The notes: generated by a model not told the origin, from the letters alone. A stretch of DNA of 64,000 bases from Siniperca chuatsi (GCF_020085105.1 NC_058045.1:20721333-20785332), one strand, 5' to 3'; counted from the stretch's first letter, positions 47,415 to 60,674 are shown. Program-made: numbers and translations.

Positions 47415-48173
47415 TGCACTCGCATTTCCACTGTTGCTGAGAAGATCTGCTCTTGCATGCATTGCAGAGGCTAACATAATGGGATCTGTATCACAGCCAT
47501 GGTCTCTGTGCTGTAATAGTTTTTACCAAGCTGCAGCTGTTTGTTGATTCCTGCACATTGGTTTGGACATGTCCTGAACAGAATTTGTGGGTTTATACAC
47601 ACTGCTGGTATCAAATATCACATATTTTGTGCCACATCATACCATTCATTCAACCATTCATTATTCTGGGTTATGCACACATGGGAAATATTACAACAAA
47701 ATCCCAAGAAGCACAGCTGCCCGTGAATAAATATTAACTCTTACATTTTCTCATACATTGTATTTGCTTTTGTATAACAAGCTACAGTGTGATCAAGTTT
47801 CCAGTTATTCCACTCCTTTCGTCTTTCTGCTACACATAGCAATGAACCATACTGTGCTCTTTACTGGCTGGTCTAACAACCACAGAAGAACATAACAAGG
47901 AACAATTTACTTTAGGTCATTTCTGGGGTGCTAGGGGGTTAACTTTATCTAATTCAGGTATGCCTCGAGGTTCATTACTCACCATTGTCTTTCCCCATCA
48001 GTGAAGGACAAATGTTTATTGTCATTTTCTGGCCTGGTTTAATGATCATAAGTCCTTTGTCATTATGGCTGTGCCTCAAATTTTTTATTTCTGAATTTGG
48101 GAGGGTGTCAAAAAATGGGTCAGAAAGAGAGAGAGAGACAGAGAAACATAGAGAGAGAGAGACAGAGAGACAG

Positions 48174-48239
<66 letters not shown>

Positions 48240-51200
48240 GGGTGTTTTTTCTACACTAGATTAGTAATTAGATAATCAGCTTGTGGGTTGCACATGGTCA
48301 TTAAAACTGTGCTGTTTATTTGGCAGGCTTACTGAACGCTCTTCCAAACCAACCAGAAAAATGAAAGCAAATGTTTGGCGCTGACGCAGTATCACTCACA
48401 CTGTATGTGTGTTCCCGTGTCCACATTAATTCGGTCTGGCAGCTTTGAGTCTAGTGGGTGGATGGTTCTTTGGGGGTGGGGGGTGGATTCACACCATGGA
48501 GGGGTGGAGGGAGTAATGTGTGGTTCTTACAGTCACAGCTCGTGAAAGTTACTTTGAGATCCTGCATATTACTGTAAGTAAATAGAGTTTTGAGATGAGA
48601 GATTGGGGGTCAGTATTTGCATTAAGAGCAGTGGTGGAAGAAGTATTCAGATATTTTACTTAAGTAAAAGTAGCCGTACTACACTGTAAAAATACTCTGT
48701 TACAAGTCCTGCATTCAAAATCATACTAAGTAAAAGTACAAAAGTACTCATTATACAGAATAGCCCATTTCAGAATGATGTTGATTATATTACTGGATTA
48801 TAATTAGTGTTGCATTAATGTGTACATCACTAATGTTGCAGCTGGTAAAGGTGGGGCTAATTCTAATTACTTTATATATACTGCTGGGTTGCTTTACCTA
48901 TAATAATACATCATACATTATTAGTTGAATTATATTTTGTATTAATAATCTAAATTTGCAAAGTAACTAGTAACTAAAGCTATCAAATAAATGTAGTGGA
49001 GTAAAAAGTACAATATGTACCTCTGAAATGTAGTACAGAAGAAGTATAAAGTAGCTTAAAATGGAAATAATCAAGCAAAGTACCTCAAAATTGTACTTAA
49101 GTAGAGTACTTCAGTAAAAGTACTTTGTTGCATTCCACCACTGGTTAAGAGTGATTATTATTATCATTTAACATCACATTTCAATACTTTTTGGGTACTG
49201 ACTGAAATATGTCCGAATCCTTGGTCAGATTCTTTGCCTTGCTTTGCCTTCTTTTACATATTCTTTGATGAGATATTTCCTTATTTAAAGCTAAATCAAT
49301 ATATTTATATTAACAATAGATCAAATTACTATTTGTAGTGTAAAAGGTGTCACTCATAGTGACAAATCCACAAAGAATGATCACACTACAGTTCCCCTCA
49401 GCTCCATGGAGCTTTTTAGTATCTTTCAGCTGATTATTTTGGTTTTTAGTTTTAAAACCCACAACTTTACTGTTTAGATTCAGTTTGTATTGCTCTCATC
49501 AGCATCGTTTCCAGAGTATTTAGCAGCTAAAGAGCCAGATATTTTCCTCAGGAGTAGGTGGAGACCAAAACAGAGCTAAAAAAAGAGTGAATATTGGACT
49601 TACAATCATCAGATTGCCAGAAACACAACTCCAAATGAATGCTAATGTTGCTCCGTGCCAGGCTGATGAAACAACAGCAATTTCAAAGGAATTTTTCAAC
49701 TTTGCAATGACTGTATCTGTACTTTGTAAGTGAAGGAAACAAACCTGTGGTTTCACATACTCAGACTGGATTTGCTATAAATTTCCTCTCTGTTGTTGGA
49801 GATGATACAATGTGGAAAATATATCTGCTGCCAAATTTAAGGAATGAGTGGAATATCAAGCAGCAGTTGTTTTTTTGTTAGTGTGTGTGTACAGTATCTA
49901 CAGTACTGAGAGGTGATCTGCTCCAGTGTAAGTCCAGCAAATAAGCCACTGTTTGTTAACAAGTTTGCTATAACAACTTTAAAAGATGACAATATGAGGC
50001 AAATGCTGTGTATACAGCTTTTTGTGCTGCCCCCAAGTGGCCAAAGGAATCAAGTTCTTGGAAGGCTGCTTTGTCTTAAGAGTACTCCACTGATTTAGCA
50101 TTGCACTCCTATAACATTCTCAGACTCATGATGGGCAGAACTAGAGATATTGTTTTTTTTTATTCAATGCAATTTTCTTCCTCTTTTCTAAACTGGTCCC
50201 TACATTACCCACAATGCAAATTGGCAGCCCACAGTTCGGGCAGAGGTTTGAGCGTCTTTTGCTAGTAATGTCATGTTGTAATGTAATGTAGCCTCAAGCA
50301 GTTAGCAGACAAGGAGTGGGCTACAGAGGTCTGGTAAGCTCACTTCTGTCTAACTCCACATCCCCAGATTTTTTTCATTTTCAAACTTGTAGTCTTCAGA
50401 CCCAACTAACGCTGACTCAAGTGTAAAATTGGTGGAGTTCCCCTTTAAAACAAAATTGAATGCTTTGAGTTTTTTGTTAAATAAAAAATGTTCACATTCT
50501 TTCGTGTGAATTATTGAAAAATGTTTTGTTTTGTTATTGGTACTGAAATGCAGGTATTGACACATTGACACCAGTCTCAAACACTTTCAAACAATGACCG
50601 GCCCTAATCACTTGACAGATATTTATACAGTTACTTCTGCTTGTACATGCTCCCACACAGTAGACTACAGGTCCTTCATACTCTTCATTCATGACTCCCA
50701 AGAGGTAAGTGGAGCCACAGTGGTTCACAACATCTCCTGGTACAATTTAGATTTATGAATGAGGACTACAAAGTCTGCTGTGATTGGATAATGACATGAT
50801 GACTACTGCCATCTCCCCTTGTCTCATATCCGATCTGCTCCTAAAGTCTGCTGAAAATGTCTCCTACAAAAGGTCAAGTGTGCCCTTCCTGTTTATATGA
50901 CTGTGTGAGTTTGCAACCCCAAAGTGTGAGCTTGCTTGCACACATGAATACCGTACACAGCAGATGCCATTCCATGTGTTTACTGTATTGAGTCCTAGAC
51001 CTGCCAACATTACAAATGCTACTTCTAACATACTTTTTTTTGTTTTTACTGTGCTTTTGCCAACATGTCTATCTTTCAGTTCTTACAGTAACTGCTACAC
51101 TCTCAAGGTTCCTCTTGTGTCTTCTCCCCTGCCTTCATGTCTTTGTATGCCAGAAGGGCCGTCATGCTCTACATCCTGAGCTTTATCATACAATCCTGTG

Positions 51201-54200
51201 CACATCTCTCTGATGTTCCACATTGTTTGTTTACACTCCTGTCTGCTGTGCTGCTCTCCTGTAGGGAGACTGCCAGCGGGCCTGTGTGTGATGTTCATGT
51301 CTATCTGTGGGCATATTTCCCCCCTCTCTGTCTCCTTGAATCTCCTCTCTTCCTCTCTTTGGTGTTGAAAAGCGGTGTCAAGATGGAGCCTCTAACGATT
51401 GATGCCAAACTGCTCTTTTTCATTTCAGTCTGTCTTTTCCTGTCTCTCTTTTTAGTGCATTTGCTCTGTGGTTTATGGGGAGTTTGTGGGGAGAAGCCAC
51501 TGGAGACCCTGTCTGGCTCCATAACTGTACTGAGATCAGGCCGTTCATGGTTGTACGCAGAGATCTCAGACAGATACTGAGATTTTCCGCTTCCTTTGCG
51601 CATGCACACAGACACACACACATACCCAGAAACACACCCATATGCACATACAGTACTACAGGGTCAAAGTTGTGCACATATATGCATAAACAAGGAAAAT
51701 CTGTGTTCTTTCATATGTGTCAAGTGTCAACTCAAATGCGCCAGAGCTCCCATGTCCACCAAATGAAGTAGCCCACAGCACACATCTGTTTAGCTTTTGG
51801 GTTGTCACGACTCATTTCCTGTATCTATACCAGCAGTCAGTTTGACAGAAAGATAGACAGACGTGTAGATAGAGGGAGACGCAGCAGGCTAAACTGTGAA
51901 GCAAACAGACTGCCTGTAAATCAGTTGGAGATGAGAGATTCAATGAGTGATGGGAAGACATGCTGACAGATAAACAGGTAGATGCATAGCTGGGAGAAGC
52001 AGGCCTTGAACTGGGAATATACTGGCAGAGTGGTGATGTCTAACCTTGAAATGCAGCTGAACAGACTGAACCCATATGAGGTGTGGTTTACACAACACGA
52101 CAGAGGTAAACCAAGTGTGAAAGTAACTAATTAGTGTTGGTAAAACAGTCTGAAATACCTGTCAGTCATAACCTGAGGTAGCAGGGACGCTCATTATAGA
52201 GGTCCACCCCAAACTCATATATTGTATTACTCCTCCATCTCTGTTAGTGCATCAATCCCAACAACCAAATTTTAGGTTGTGCAGTAGAACAATTTCAAAA
52301 TAATTTTATATTTAAGCTGTTTCTATACTTCGTTATGCAGAGTTATGGATACAAACATGTCTGTGGTCTTACATACATACATACATCGTTGGATATATAT
52401 GGGCATTGATATGACATGGAAAATCTTTCTGCTGTCAAATAAAATGAATGTCTGGAACATCAGAGGCTCCAGGTGAAAAAAGTGAAGCAGCAGATGATGT
52501 GAAAATGAGTTAGTCTTTTTGGTTTGTGCTTGTGTATCTGTGGTACCGAGCGGCAATCTGCTCCAGTGTAAATCCAGTAATCTGCTTCTGACTGGCAGGC
52601 TCACATCACCTGACTGGGTTTAGTCCTGCCTAGAGACGCACACACCAGTTCATGAAACTATTGGTAAACTGGATGACTGACTGACTACAACAACTCCCAT
52701 TCTTATAGAAAGCCATACTCTCAAAATTCACACATCAAATTATTTATTTATCAAAGGCTACAAAAATGATCCCCAAAAAAGATGGCAATTTTCCTGAATA
52801 TGTAGCTTTCTCTGCCTAAATAGAAACACTGTGAAATATTATGTACTATGTGATATGTTATTTTAATGTCTGTCTATATGTGATGATGTGAACTGTCACC
52901 TGAGCCTTGTTACAAGGCTGTACCGAAAAGATATTACACAGACTTCATTGGTTTTTAAAGTGAAATAAAGTGAAGTGGCATTCATTTTAAGTATTTTATA
53001 AACCAGAAATGCTGTCTGATCATCTGCTCATTCGTGAGCAAAGACACATCTAATATATATTGAAGTTTGTGTGAAATGCATTCTTATAATCGGAAGATTA
53101 ACTTGCTAACTTGTCTTCTTTGCTAAAATTTAAATGACTTACCTGAGACTAACATACAAAGCTCTCCTTTAGTGAATATGCAACACTGTACCTCTCCCAA
53201 TTAGAAAAATATGTAAACAATGGCATTAAAGATAGATTGTGGACATCCATAACAGAAGCTTATTAGATTTAAATCCTTCATCTTTTGTTAGGTATGGAAG
53301 TATGTGTCTTGTCTTGATGAGTTTGAGTAATTGCAAACATTTGTATGCAATCTTATCTGTAATTTGTCTATCACATTCATTTAATTTGTTGTGAATTTTA
53401 TTGTTGCATTTGATTTGTTTTGTACATGCAGCCTTAAGGTCTGCAGAAAGTGGTACAGCGAAATGAATCTGCATATCTTTGCGAAATATTTGGTTCTAGA
53501 CGCTTGGTGACGTAGTGACTATACTTGCAACTGCTGTAATGTAGCTGGCGAGCTAACCACTAACTTGCTAGCTGACTGGGCAAGCACTAGTCAGTCAAAA
53601 GTTCACACAGTTTATTCAAAACACGTATTACCAGTGTACCAGCGACTGCTGTCTCATAACTGTCTACAAATCATATCTGTTTTTTGGAGCAGTTAAAGGT
53701 AATTAAATTGTATTTCAGAAGCATTTTATGTTATTTGTTGAAATTCTCTTTACATCCCAACAACAATCAATAAATCAAATGCTCTGAAAATAAAAAAATG
53801 CTATCTGTGGCTGTCGCAGGCCTGCAATAAGCCCATCCAATCATTTGGCCCAAAGGAAATGATGGCCTACCTGTCTGTCTACCTGTGCACACTCTGCCCG
53901 TGCATTCATTGCTTGAAAGGAGGGGGTGGGATTTTTTCGGTCACTTTCAAAATCTAGCTGTCTCTTGCTAGTTTCTCCAATGTTACTTTCCTTAGCTTTA
54001 ATACTCCAACAGAGGAGATTAAATAAAATGGTGCAACGCAGCTAATAAGCTACGACACCTTCCTCCATTTTGGAGTCTCCAGCTATTAAGGTAAGCACCG
54101 TTGCTATTGGTCATTGCAAATTCTCAGATCGCAAGTTTGCACAGATTTACTTGCCCCATGAGTGAATCCACTAATCGCTGCGATTTCAACTCATTCCAAT

Positions 54201-56466
54201 GGAATTTTGCCATTTTAAATGCTGGTGTGACTTCTATACAGCTAATTCTTGCCAAGGCTGTACTATATTTGTCATGCATTCCCAGGATTTGTCAACTCTC
54301 AGCCTTAAAGGCCACAAACTATTTGCTGATGAACTAAAATACATTCCTTGCGTTCAGCAGCGAAATGCAGGCTGTGCAAGTTTGTACAGCAGCACAGGTT
54401 AGAAGATGACACATTCTAAGATAAATCATCACAAACAAACTTTAACATTGAAAAGAGTAAACCTGACCACAATTTTTAGACATTTAGACATAAAATCAAA
54501 ATGCCACTTTTAATCCCCTTTAATTCCATTCATGACATGACATGACCCTCTTTACTCCTTTTTGATAGCATTAGGGGTGATCACATAGTATCACTTCCTT
54601 AAAAGCTACAAATTTCCATCAGTGAACAAGCAGTGTATGTTTTGTTTTCTTTTACGCTGTGGCCCCAGGCCAAGTCAAACAGTCGGCCAGCCCAAGGAAG
54701 GGAAGTACACGTGTTTCTGAGCGTCTTAGTACCAAGAGCTGTCTGAATGGTCCACATCACATGAAATAAATGAAACTGTAAAGATTTATGATGGTAGCCT
54801 CAGACACTGTTCCAGGCAGGTGTCTCAGCCTGACTTTGTTATGGCTGCATGAGACTAAATAATCTGGTCTGTGTGCGATAATATGTGTGTGTGTGCGTGG
54901 ATGTGTGCAACGTGAATCTGGAATTTGTGAATCGGGAGTGATGATTTTCTAAGAGGGTGGAACTTGCAAATTCATAAAGTTTTGGACAGAGGTGCTTTAG
55001 GGGTTCATCTGAGACTTATGTATTGCTGCTGTTTAGTGAAAACCTTGTACTTTTAATTTAACTTTTCACTTTCAGTCACAGACTTGGGTTTATGAAAACC
55101 TTTTCATAAACCATATGATAAAGTAAAAAAAACATTATCATCAAGATTTCCCCATCTACCCATCAAACATGTTTCTCTTGATTGTAAGTTTCCTTCTAAT
55201 GCCGATTTACTACTTACCTCTTTACCCTTATTACATGCCATGTATTATTTGGCAGGCATTTCCCCTGTCAAACGCAAAGAGAAAATTAAGAAAGTGCTTG
55301 GTGACCTTTGAACCTCTGATTCCCAAGACCATCTGACCCAGAGGTCAAACAGATACCTTTCTGGTAAGAGCTTTACATTCAAGTCAGATGAAAGAAGTTA
55401 CGGCCAAGCGTGCAAAGGCAGTAAGATATATAGGCAAAGAAAACATATTTGAAAACACAGTTTATATTAATTAATTGATACATACATTTCCAATCTACAT
55501 AGAAGAATGTGATTATTCATCTTCTTTAAAAATAATACTTTTAATTAACAAAGCTAGATTACCAGCTGGGCAAAGCAAGTGAGAAAAAAATAAAACAGAG
55601 ATATGAGCAGACATTCACTCTCAGTTAAGTACCCATCTTTTTCTTATATTGATTACTTACTACCAATTACTTATTGGCCTTGTCTAGGAGTTTTGACTTT
55701 AACTTCAGTGTGTTTAGATAAATAACTCTAAAAAATCTAGTGTGAAATCTAGTGTTTTCAGAGAACAAGAGGGACCATGAATGCAAGACAGGTACTGAGT
55801 GTGCTGGTGGTCTTAGGTTTGTTATACATTTTTACCAATTTTCTTTTCAAGACAAACTATTCCATAGTGCAGTGCCTACGTGAAACACTCAGTGACTATA
55901 ATTTGTCTTTCTGCACAGCCCCGGTATTATGAATGAGGCTGAGGGTGTGTGTGTGGTGGGGAGGTGGTTAAAAAAATGAAAGATTGAAAGATGCAGAGAT
56001 GAAAAGGTTCAGAGGGAAAGAGACAAACTCCATCTGCATAGCCGTCTCAGCATGTTCCAATTACAGCAGCTTTGAAGCAGAGTCCAGCAAGACGGTGCTT
56101 TTGGAGAGCAGCAGACGAGAGAAAAGATACTTGAAAGAGGGAAAACTAGGGGAGGTATGCTGAGAAAGGCACATGGCCGAGGGGAAGGAGAAAGCAGGGC
56201 AGAGAGAGGGTGAAAGGGTAACTGATTCAAATGAGAGAGGGGAGGAGAGATAAAGGCAGAGAATGAGAGAGAGAAAAGGGCCAATGAGGGCGTAAACCAG
56301 TTAGAAAGTGAGAACACTGAAGCAGGAGAGGTTGCAGAGAGGGAAAAAGAAAGAGAAGGCAGCACGCTACAGTGAGCCCTTGTTAGAAATGATCAATCAG
56401 CTACACTGAGCTGAGTTAACAAGCAGGGGCCCGGTCTGCAAGTTCAGTTCCTGCCCTAATAATCCA

Positions 56467-56513
<47 letters not shown>

Positions 56514-57732
56514 AAAGTTGTACGTCCAGTGTGCCCTTCAATTACTCATATGGAAACGTGAAAATCAGCAACTTATTCCAACCTGTTGCACACTCCACTT
56601 TCTGCTCCTCATCAAAACTGTAAAAACTCTCCTGTCCATGTAGATTTTTCATGCTTCAAAATCAAAACGTGTCAGCTCCCCAACTGTTTCTTTTCCAGTG
56701 GTGGAAATTTTCAGATCCTCTACTAAGAAGCTAAAACACAATGCGGCAATGCGCCATGGCAAGTAAAAGTGCTACATTATTATGTTATTGCATTATTATT
56801 AGGGATGAATTAACATATGATCAGTGTTTTTATGTTGTAGCTGGTTGAAATGGAGCTAATTTAACAATAACAATGCATCATATTTAAAAGGTAATCATAT
56901 GTTTTGATTGTAAAATCTTAATCTGCAAACCAACCAATAATTGTAGTTGTCAAAGTAGTGGAATAAGAAAATTTTTCCCCTATCCCTTAAGTAGAAGTAA
57001 AAAAGTAGCATAAAGTTGATGTACTCAATTAAAGTACAAGTCCCTCAAAATCACACTTAATTACACATATCTGTATGGTAAATATAAGGCTACAGCCAAC
57101 AACAGTTATCTTAGAGTAGCATAAAGACTGGAAAAAGGAGGAAAAAACAAGCCTGTTTTTGTTAATCCATACAAAAACCAAAGTGGAAAAATGACGTTTT
57201 ATCTTGTTTGTGAAGATAAGCATAACTAGTCAGCTGTTGGCTGTAGCCTTATATTTACCAGACAGATATGAAAGTGGTATTCGTATTTCCTGAAACTTTG
57301 AACTATTTCTTTAAATACAGTACTTGGGTATATGTACTTGCTTAATTTACACCACTGATCTTTTCACCTCTGGATTAAAGCACTCATACCAGGTCAACTT
57401 GACCACCTCTCCCCTAAGCCACAAATCTGCTCTCACTGTGTGAAACCAGCTCTCTGTAACAGCACCGGTATTGCACTGTAATGCTGTGAGCTTTCACCTA
57501 ATTCCACTTTGGAGGATATTCTGAAAACAGCCATAAAACAGAGACAGAGAAGAAAGCCAGACATGCATACGTGCACATATACAAAAGTCAGAGGTGAGGT
57601 TAGCAGCCCCACCTTATGGTTGAGTCCTCTTTTCCTGATTCTTCTGGCATCACTTCCTGTGGACAAGACCAACAGGGACAGTAGCAGCACCACAGAGGCC
57701 GACATAGTCTGTGTCCTGCACCCCAACTCCAA
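44928..57732 (-). CDS. wfdc1: WAP four-disulfide core domain protein 1 (ps20), complete
   Basis: Six exons join in frame: 57732-57613, 46944-46749, 46592-46509, 45807-45667, 45135-45085 and 44986-44928. They give 216 residues plus stop, compared with 220 in human WFDC1, all with GT-AG introns. Residues 1 to about 29 form a signal peptide: a hydrophobic SVVLLLSLLVLS core follows a second in-frame Met at residue 10, which is the alternative start. A basic RRIRKR stretch comes next. The WAP domain covers about residues 58 to 98 with all eight cysteines: C59, C71, C76, C82, C88, C89, C93 and C97. The hallmark WFDC1 segment VLDWLVQPKPRWLGGNGWLL follows, then EACSTTEDGDEPLHCP and GIPNRGQCIKQR. The C-terminus is His-rich (EKHHHKHLG). 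WFDC1 is a secreted extracellular protein with growth-inhibitory activity reported in mammals. Intron 1 is 10.7 kb and full of repeats. Confidence 0.95.
46602..46634. repeat. CA microsatellite in wfdc1 intron 2
   Basis: A CA run with one GA interruption, starting about 10 bases upstream (transcript sense) of the acceptor of the exon at 46592. It therefore sits where the polypyrimidine tract and branch site should be. Confidence 0.9.
47358..47410. repeat. CA microsatellite
   Basis: An uninterrupted run of about 26 CA units. Confidence 0.97.
48126..48237. repeat. GA microsatellite
   Basis: An imperfect GA tract of about 110 bases; the last 55 bases are pure. Purine-only on the plus strand, so triplex-capable. 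Confidence 0.95.
48629..49143. mobile_element. hAT-type MITE with near-perfect 8-bp target duplication
   Basis: The termini are CAGTGGTGGAAGAAGTATTC and a right end reading TTGCATTCCACCACTG. The interior contains several AAGTAAAAGTA repeats. The flanks ATTAAGAG (48621-48628) and GTTAAGAG (49144-49151) match at 7 of 8 bases. It is an abundant teleost family; hAT elements make 8-bp duplications and have CAG-type ends. There is no transposase. Confidence 0.85.
49795..49940. repeat. First copy of a diverged repeat in wfdc1 intron 1
   Basis: It shares with 52390 to 52585 the ordered phrases ATGTGGAAAATATATCTGCT (ATGGAAAATCTTTCTGCT in the other copy), AGCAGCAG, TACTGAGAGGTGATCTGCTC and TCCAGTGTAAGTCCAG. 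The orientation is the same. Confidence 0.5.
50081..50447. mobile_element. MITE with inverted ends
   Basis: The left end AGTACTCCACTGATTT and the right end, read inverted, AAGGGGAACTCCACCAATTTT resemble each other over the ACTCCAC core. The inside includes ACTAACGCTGACTCAAGTGT and ACCCACAATGCAAATTGGCA. I recognise it as a repeated fish sequence. No target duplication could be fixed. Confidence 0.5.
52390..52585. repeat. Second copy of a diverged repeat in wfdc1 intron 1
   Basis: Partner of 49795 to 49940. The best conserved part is CAATCTGCTCCAGTGTAAAT followed by CCAGTAA. The two copies lie 2.6 kb apart in the same orientation. Confidence 0.5.
56469..56509. repeat. CA microsatellite
   Basis: About 20 uninterrupted CA units in wfdc1 intron 1. 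Confidence 0.97.
56696..57357. mobile_element. hAT-type MITE interrupted by a TTAA-type MITE
   Basis: The outer element starts CAGTGGTGGAAATTTTCAGA and ends TTAATTTACACCACTG. It is flanked by TTCTTTTC (56688-56695) and ATCTTTTC (57358-57365), 7 of 8 bases matching. It belongs to the family of 48629-49143. Its right part is split at a TTAA by a second element (57061-57314). Confidence 0.75.
57061..57314. mobile_element. Nested TTAA-type MITE, left end deleted
   Basis: It resembles the MITE at 26994-27500. Shared phrases include GGTAAATATAAGGCTACAGC, AGCATAAAGACTGGAAA, TTGGCTGTAGCCTTATATTT and the end TTTGAACTATTTCTTTAA. TTAA occurs at both junctions (57057-57060 and 57311-57314). About 80 bases expected at its left end are absent. 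Confidence 0.65.
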
Positions 57733-57926
57733 ACTCTTTCACTGTCTCCCTCCCTCTCCTCCCTTTCTGCCTCAGAGGTATTCCTTCTTCCTCTCCTTAT
57801 TCCAGAGTTTGTCCTTTGTGCGTTTGTGGGTCTTCTGTTATGTTGCCTTTCCAGCTGAAGCAATAACTCTCCGGTGCTCATGTGAAGCCAGAGATTACAC
57901 AAGCCCTCTCCCTCCAATGGGACCTG

Positions 57927-57934
57927 CCTTTATA
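57927..57934 (-). promoter_or_regulatory. Candidate TATA box of wfdc1
   Basis: The minus strand reads TATAAAGG, about 195 bases upstream of the start codon at 57732. A start site about 30 bases downstream, near 57900, would leave a 5' UTR of about 165 bases. An ATTGG box lies at about 57914 to 57918. Inferred from motif and spacing only. Confidence 0.4.
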
Positions 57935-60674
57935 TCCGCCCGAGGAAAAAGTGCAGGGCAGAATGACAGAGCAGAGGGAAGGAAGGGGAAAGTACAGAGG
58001 GGATGAATGGAGGCAGTGTAGGGAAGAATTGAAAGAAGGAGAATAGTTAAGAGATCAAGAGGAGGAGAAGGGAGAAACAGCAGCTGCCTGTGCATCAGTT
58101 GAGAGCTGAAACTGTCTGCCGGCACAGCGCGCATACATGACTGTAGGAGAGAAGCGGGGAGAGCAGGGGAGGGGGGTGAAAGGAGGGAGGGGAAAGCGTT
58201 AGAGAGGCCAGTGTGTGTGAGACCTCCCCCCTTGCCCCCTTGGTGCATCTCGCAGTACATCTGGTGATCTTTATGTGAATTTGACAGAGTTGTGTCAATG
58301 TGTGGTTGGAACATATTTTATATTCTGTGGCTTTGCTTCACATGTTTTTCGTGCATGCGGTATTGTAGCAGGGAAAATAAATGGCTTTGCATAGTGTGAG
58401 GTTTGAAAATACTTGTTGACTGCTGAGAAGCATGCATTGTTACTCTTAACTGTTCAACATCCATGTTTACATTCCATTTGCTTAGGCACAAAATGTGCAT
58501 GATTTATCAGAGAGTATGGCAGGGAATACTTTACATACACCTGAATGTTTATGAATGTGTGTGTGTCCGTCCCTGTGTGTACATTCCTGTGTCTGTATGA
58601 TATGTTTGGAGAGGACGCAGTGTGATTTCAGTGGCATTGACCCATGAAGAATGAAAGCATGTGGTGTGTTTCAGGGAAAGGGGCCTCTCTTTCTCCATCT
58701 TGTGCTTCACTTCTTTTCTTTTTTCACATATCTCCCAAGTTGCACCCTCTCAAACTAGGACATCTCCCCCCTGTCTCACCCCCCACCTTACCACTAGACC
58801 TTTCTCCCCTTCCCGCCCCCTCCCCTCACACCATTCTCAGTGTCTTGCACTGAAAGGGAGAAAGAATGCTAAGCCTGCACAAGTCTCAGTCATAGTTTCA
58901 CAGGAGCAGGGCTCATGTCACTGGGAGGCCTCGGCTTCACTTACGCAAAAGACAGAGTAAAGAGTTAGAGTGAGAGAAAAATGAGACAACAGAAAAAGGG
59001 GAGATATAGAGATAAAGAGGGAAGTGGAAGAGACTGCATGAATGAATGTAAGAAACACAGTGAGATGAGTCTGTCCATTACTGAAGTTTTGGTACAATCA
59101 TTATTATGGTGCAGAGGTGCAAAGATGTTTTGTAAATGACCGTTCATCTTGTCCCTTGGTGGTGCAACATCTGTCAAACTTCTTACTTGTTACTTTGATA
59201 ACGGTGGCAGATTTACCACTCGAAATTCTCAGTAATTTTGACAGCAGTAGACAAAAGTATACGTTAGGCTTCTAATTTCTAGCCACCAACTGTCGATTTT
59301 GCCAGCTGAAACTACCAAGTGAAGCTGTAGCTAGCTTGCTAATTAAGCTAATGTTGGCTACATGAGTTGGTTTAATACATTGTCTCGGGCTGACTTTTTA
59401 TTATTTCAAGCTGACTCACTTTAAAACGAGAACCATGTAAAAAAGTTTTTAAATACTTGATGGCTGCATACATGATAGCATGCTAAAAGACTGAGGCTAA
59501 AGCTGCATTACATAAATAAAGAAACATCAATTTTCTTGTATTGCAGTACAGAGCTTTTTAGTCTTATTATTATGCATTAAGTATAATGAGGATATTATGA
59601 ACATGGCTTTGAATCTAATAGAGTTTGAAAGCAGAACATTTAGCTTTATAACTGTTTGAAACACCAAGTAGTCCTATATTTGGCATTTTCACCATGCCAC
59701 AAGGAAGGTCTTCCATAATCAACATACTTTTGATATCTAGAAATGACCTGACTTTATTGAAGATACATTATGATGCATCATGAAAGAACAAATATAGAAA
59801 ATCAATGTAAACCATTTGTAGAACCAAGAATATTTGCCACAGATGCAAAAATGCACAGCATGGACACAGCATCCCTTCGTACAGTTGTGAATGAGAGGAA
59901 AATGTAAATTCTGAAAGCTATATAAAACAGAAATATGTAGTATGCCGACAGACGATCAGTCTTTTCCGAGACAGACTCTCCACTCAAAAGACAGAAATTC
60001 CTTTCATCTGAGAGGTGTTCTCTGGAGGCAAAGACACATTTTAGCTGTTTCTGCAGGATGGAGTGTCTGTGAGTCTCAGGGGGCTTCATATCACATGCTT
60101 TTACTGTATGATGGTCAAAATTAATTCCAGTCTGATTCATGGCGTAATAGCTGGTAGCTGTCCAGAGATGGCTCAGCGGTCAGGGCAGCTCCCTAGCCAC
60201 ACATAATGATTACAGTAAGTATGATTTTATACAAGCCAAATGGGAACATGTGTGGCATACGTTTTATAATGAAGCCCAGCTTATGCATCTGGACAGAATA
60301 TGCATTTGTGAACTAACATAATCATACTGTGTGGTTTCTGTCTGTCTGTCTGTCTGTGTACTCAAAACATTTACAAGGTGCAACATGTATATACAGTTTG
60401 TATTTATTGTATCTATATCTGAGTGTTTACACCTGTGATTGATAATGGTTGCCTCTGTTACTCACCACATTTCTGGCCGAAATGGGAATTTTGTGCAAGA
60501 CATTAACACAGAGGGATGTTCAGAAATGTTTAAACATTCAAATGCTTTATAAAAATCTTCAGCTGTCATACATGTGGACTCTTGCCTATGAATACATTTT
60601 AGACACTGGCATAGAAAATGTTTTGTCATAGGAGAATTTTTTTTTAAGGGTGAAGTATCAGTAACTACAGTCAT

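Larger units (their letters stand above)
46945..57612. other. wfdc1 intron 1: repeats and no second gene
   Basis: This 10.7-kb intron contains CA (47358-47410, 56469-56509) and GA (48126-48237) microsatellites. It also holds two hAT-type MITEs (48629-49143 and 56696-57357), the second carrying an insertion, a further MITE at 50081-50447 and a diverged repeat pair (49795-49940 and 52390-52585). An open frame at 51137-51580 (plus) is hydrophobic but unlike any known protein. Confidence 0.5.

Noticed and set aside
51137..51580. 147-codon hydrophobic plus-strand open frame
   Set aside because: Within wfdc1 intron 1. It looks like translated pyrimidine-rich DNA, without membrane-protein topology or homology.
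60140..60190. Possible tRNA- or SINE-like head (GAGATGGCTCAGCGGTCAGG)
   Set aside because: An A-box-like phrase is present, but I found no B-box at the right spacing and no cloverleaf.
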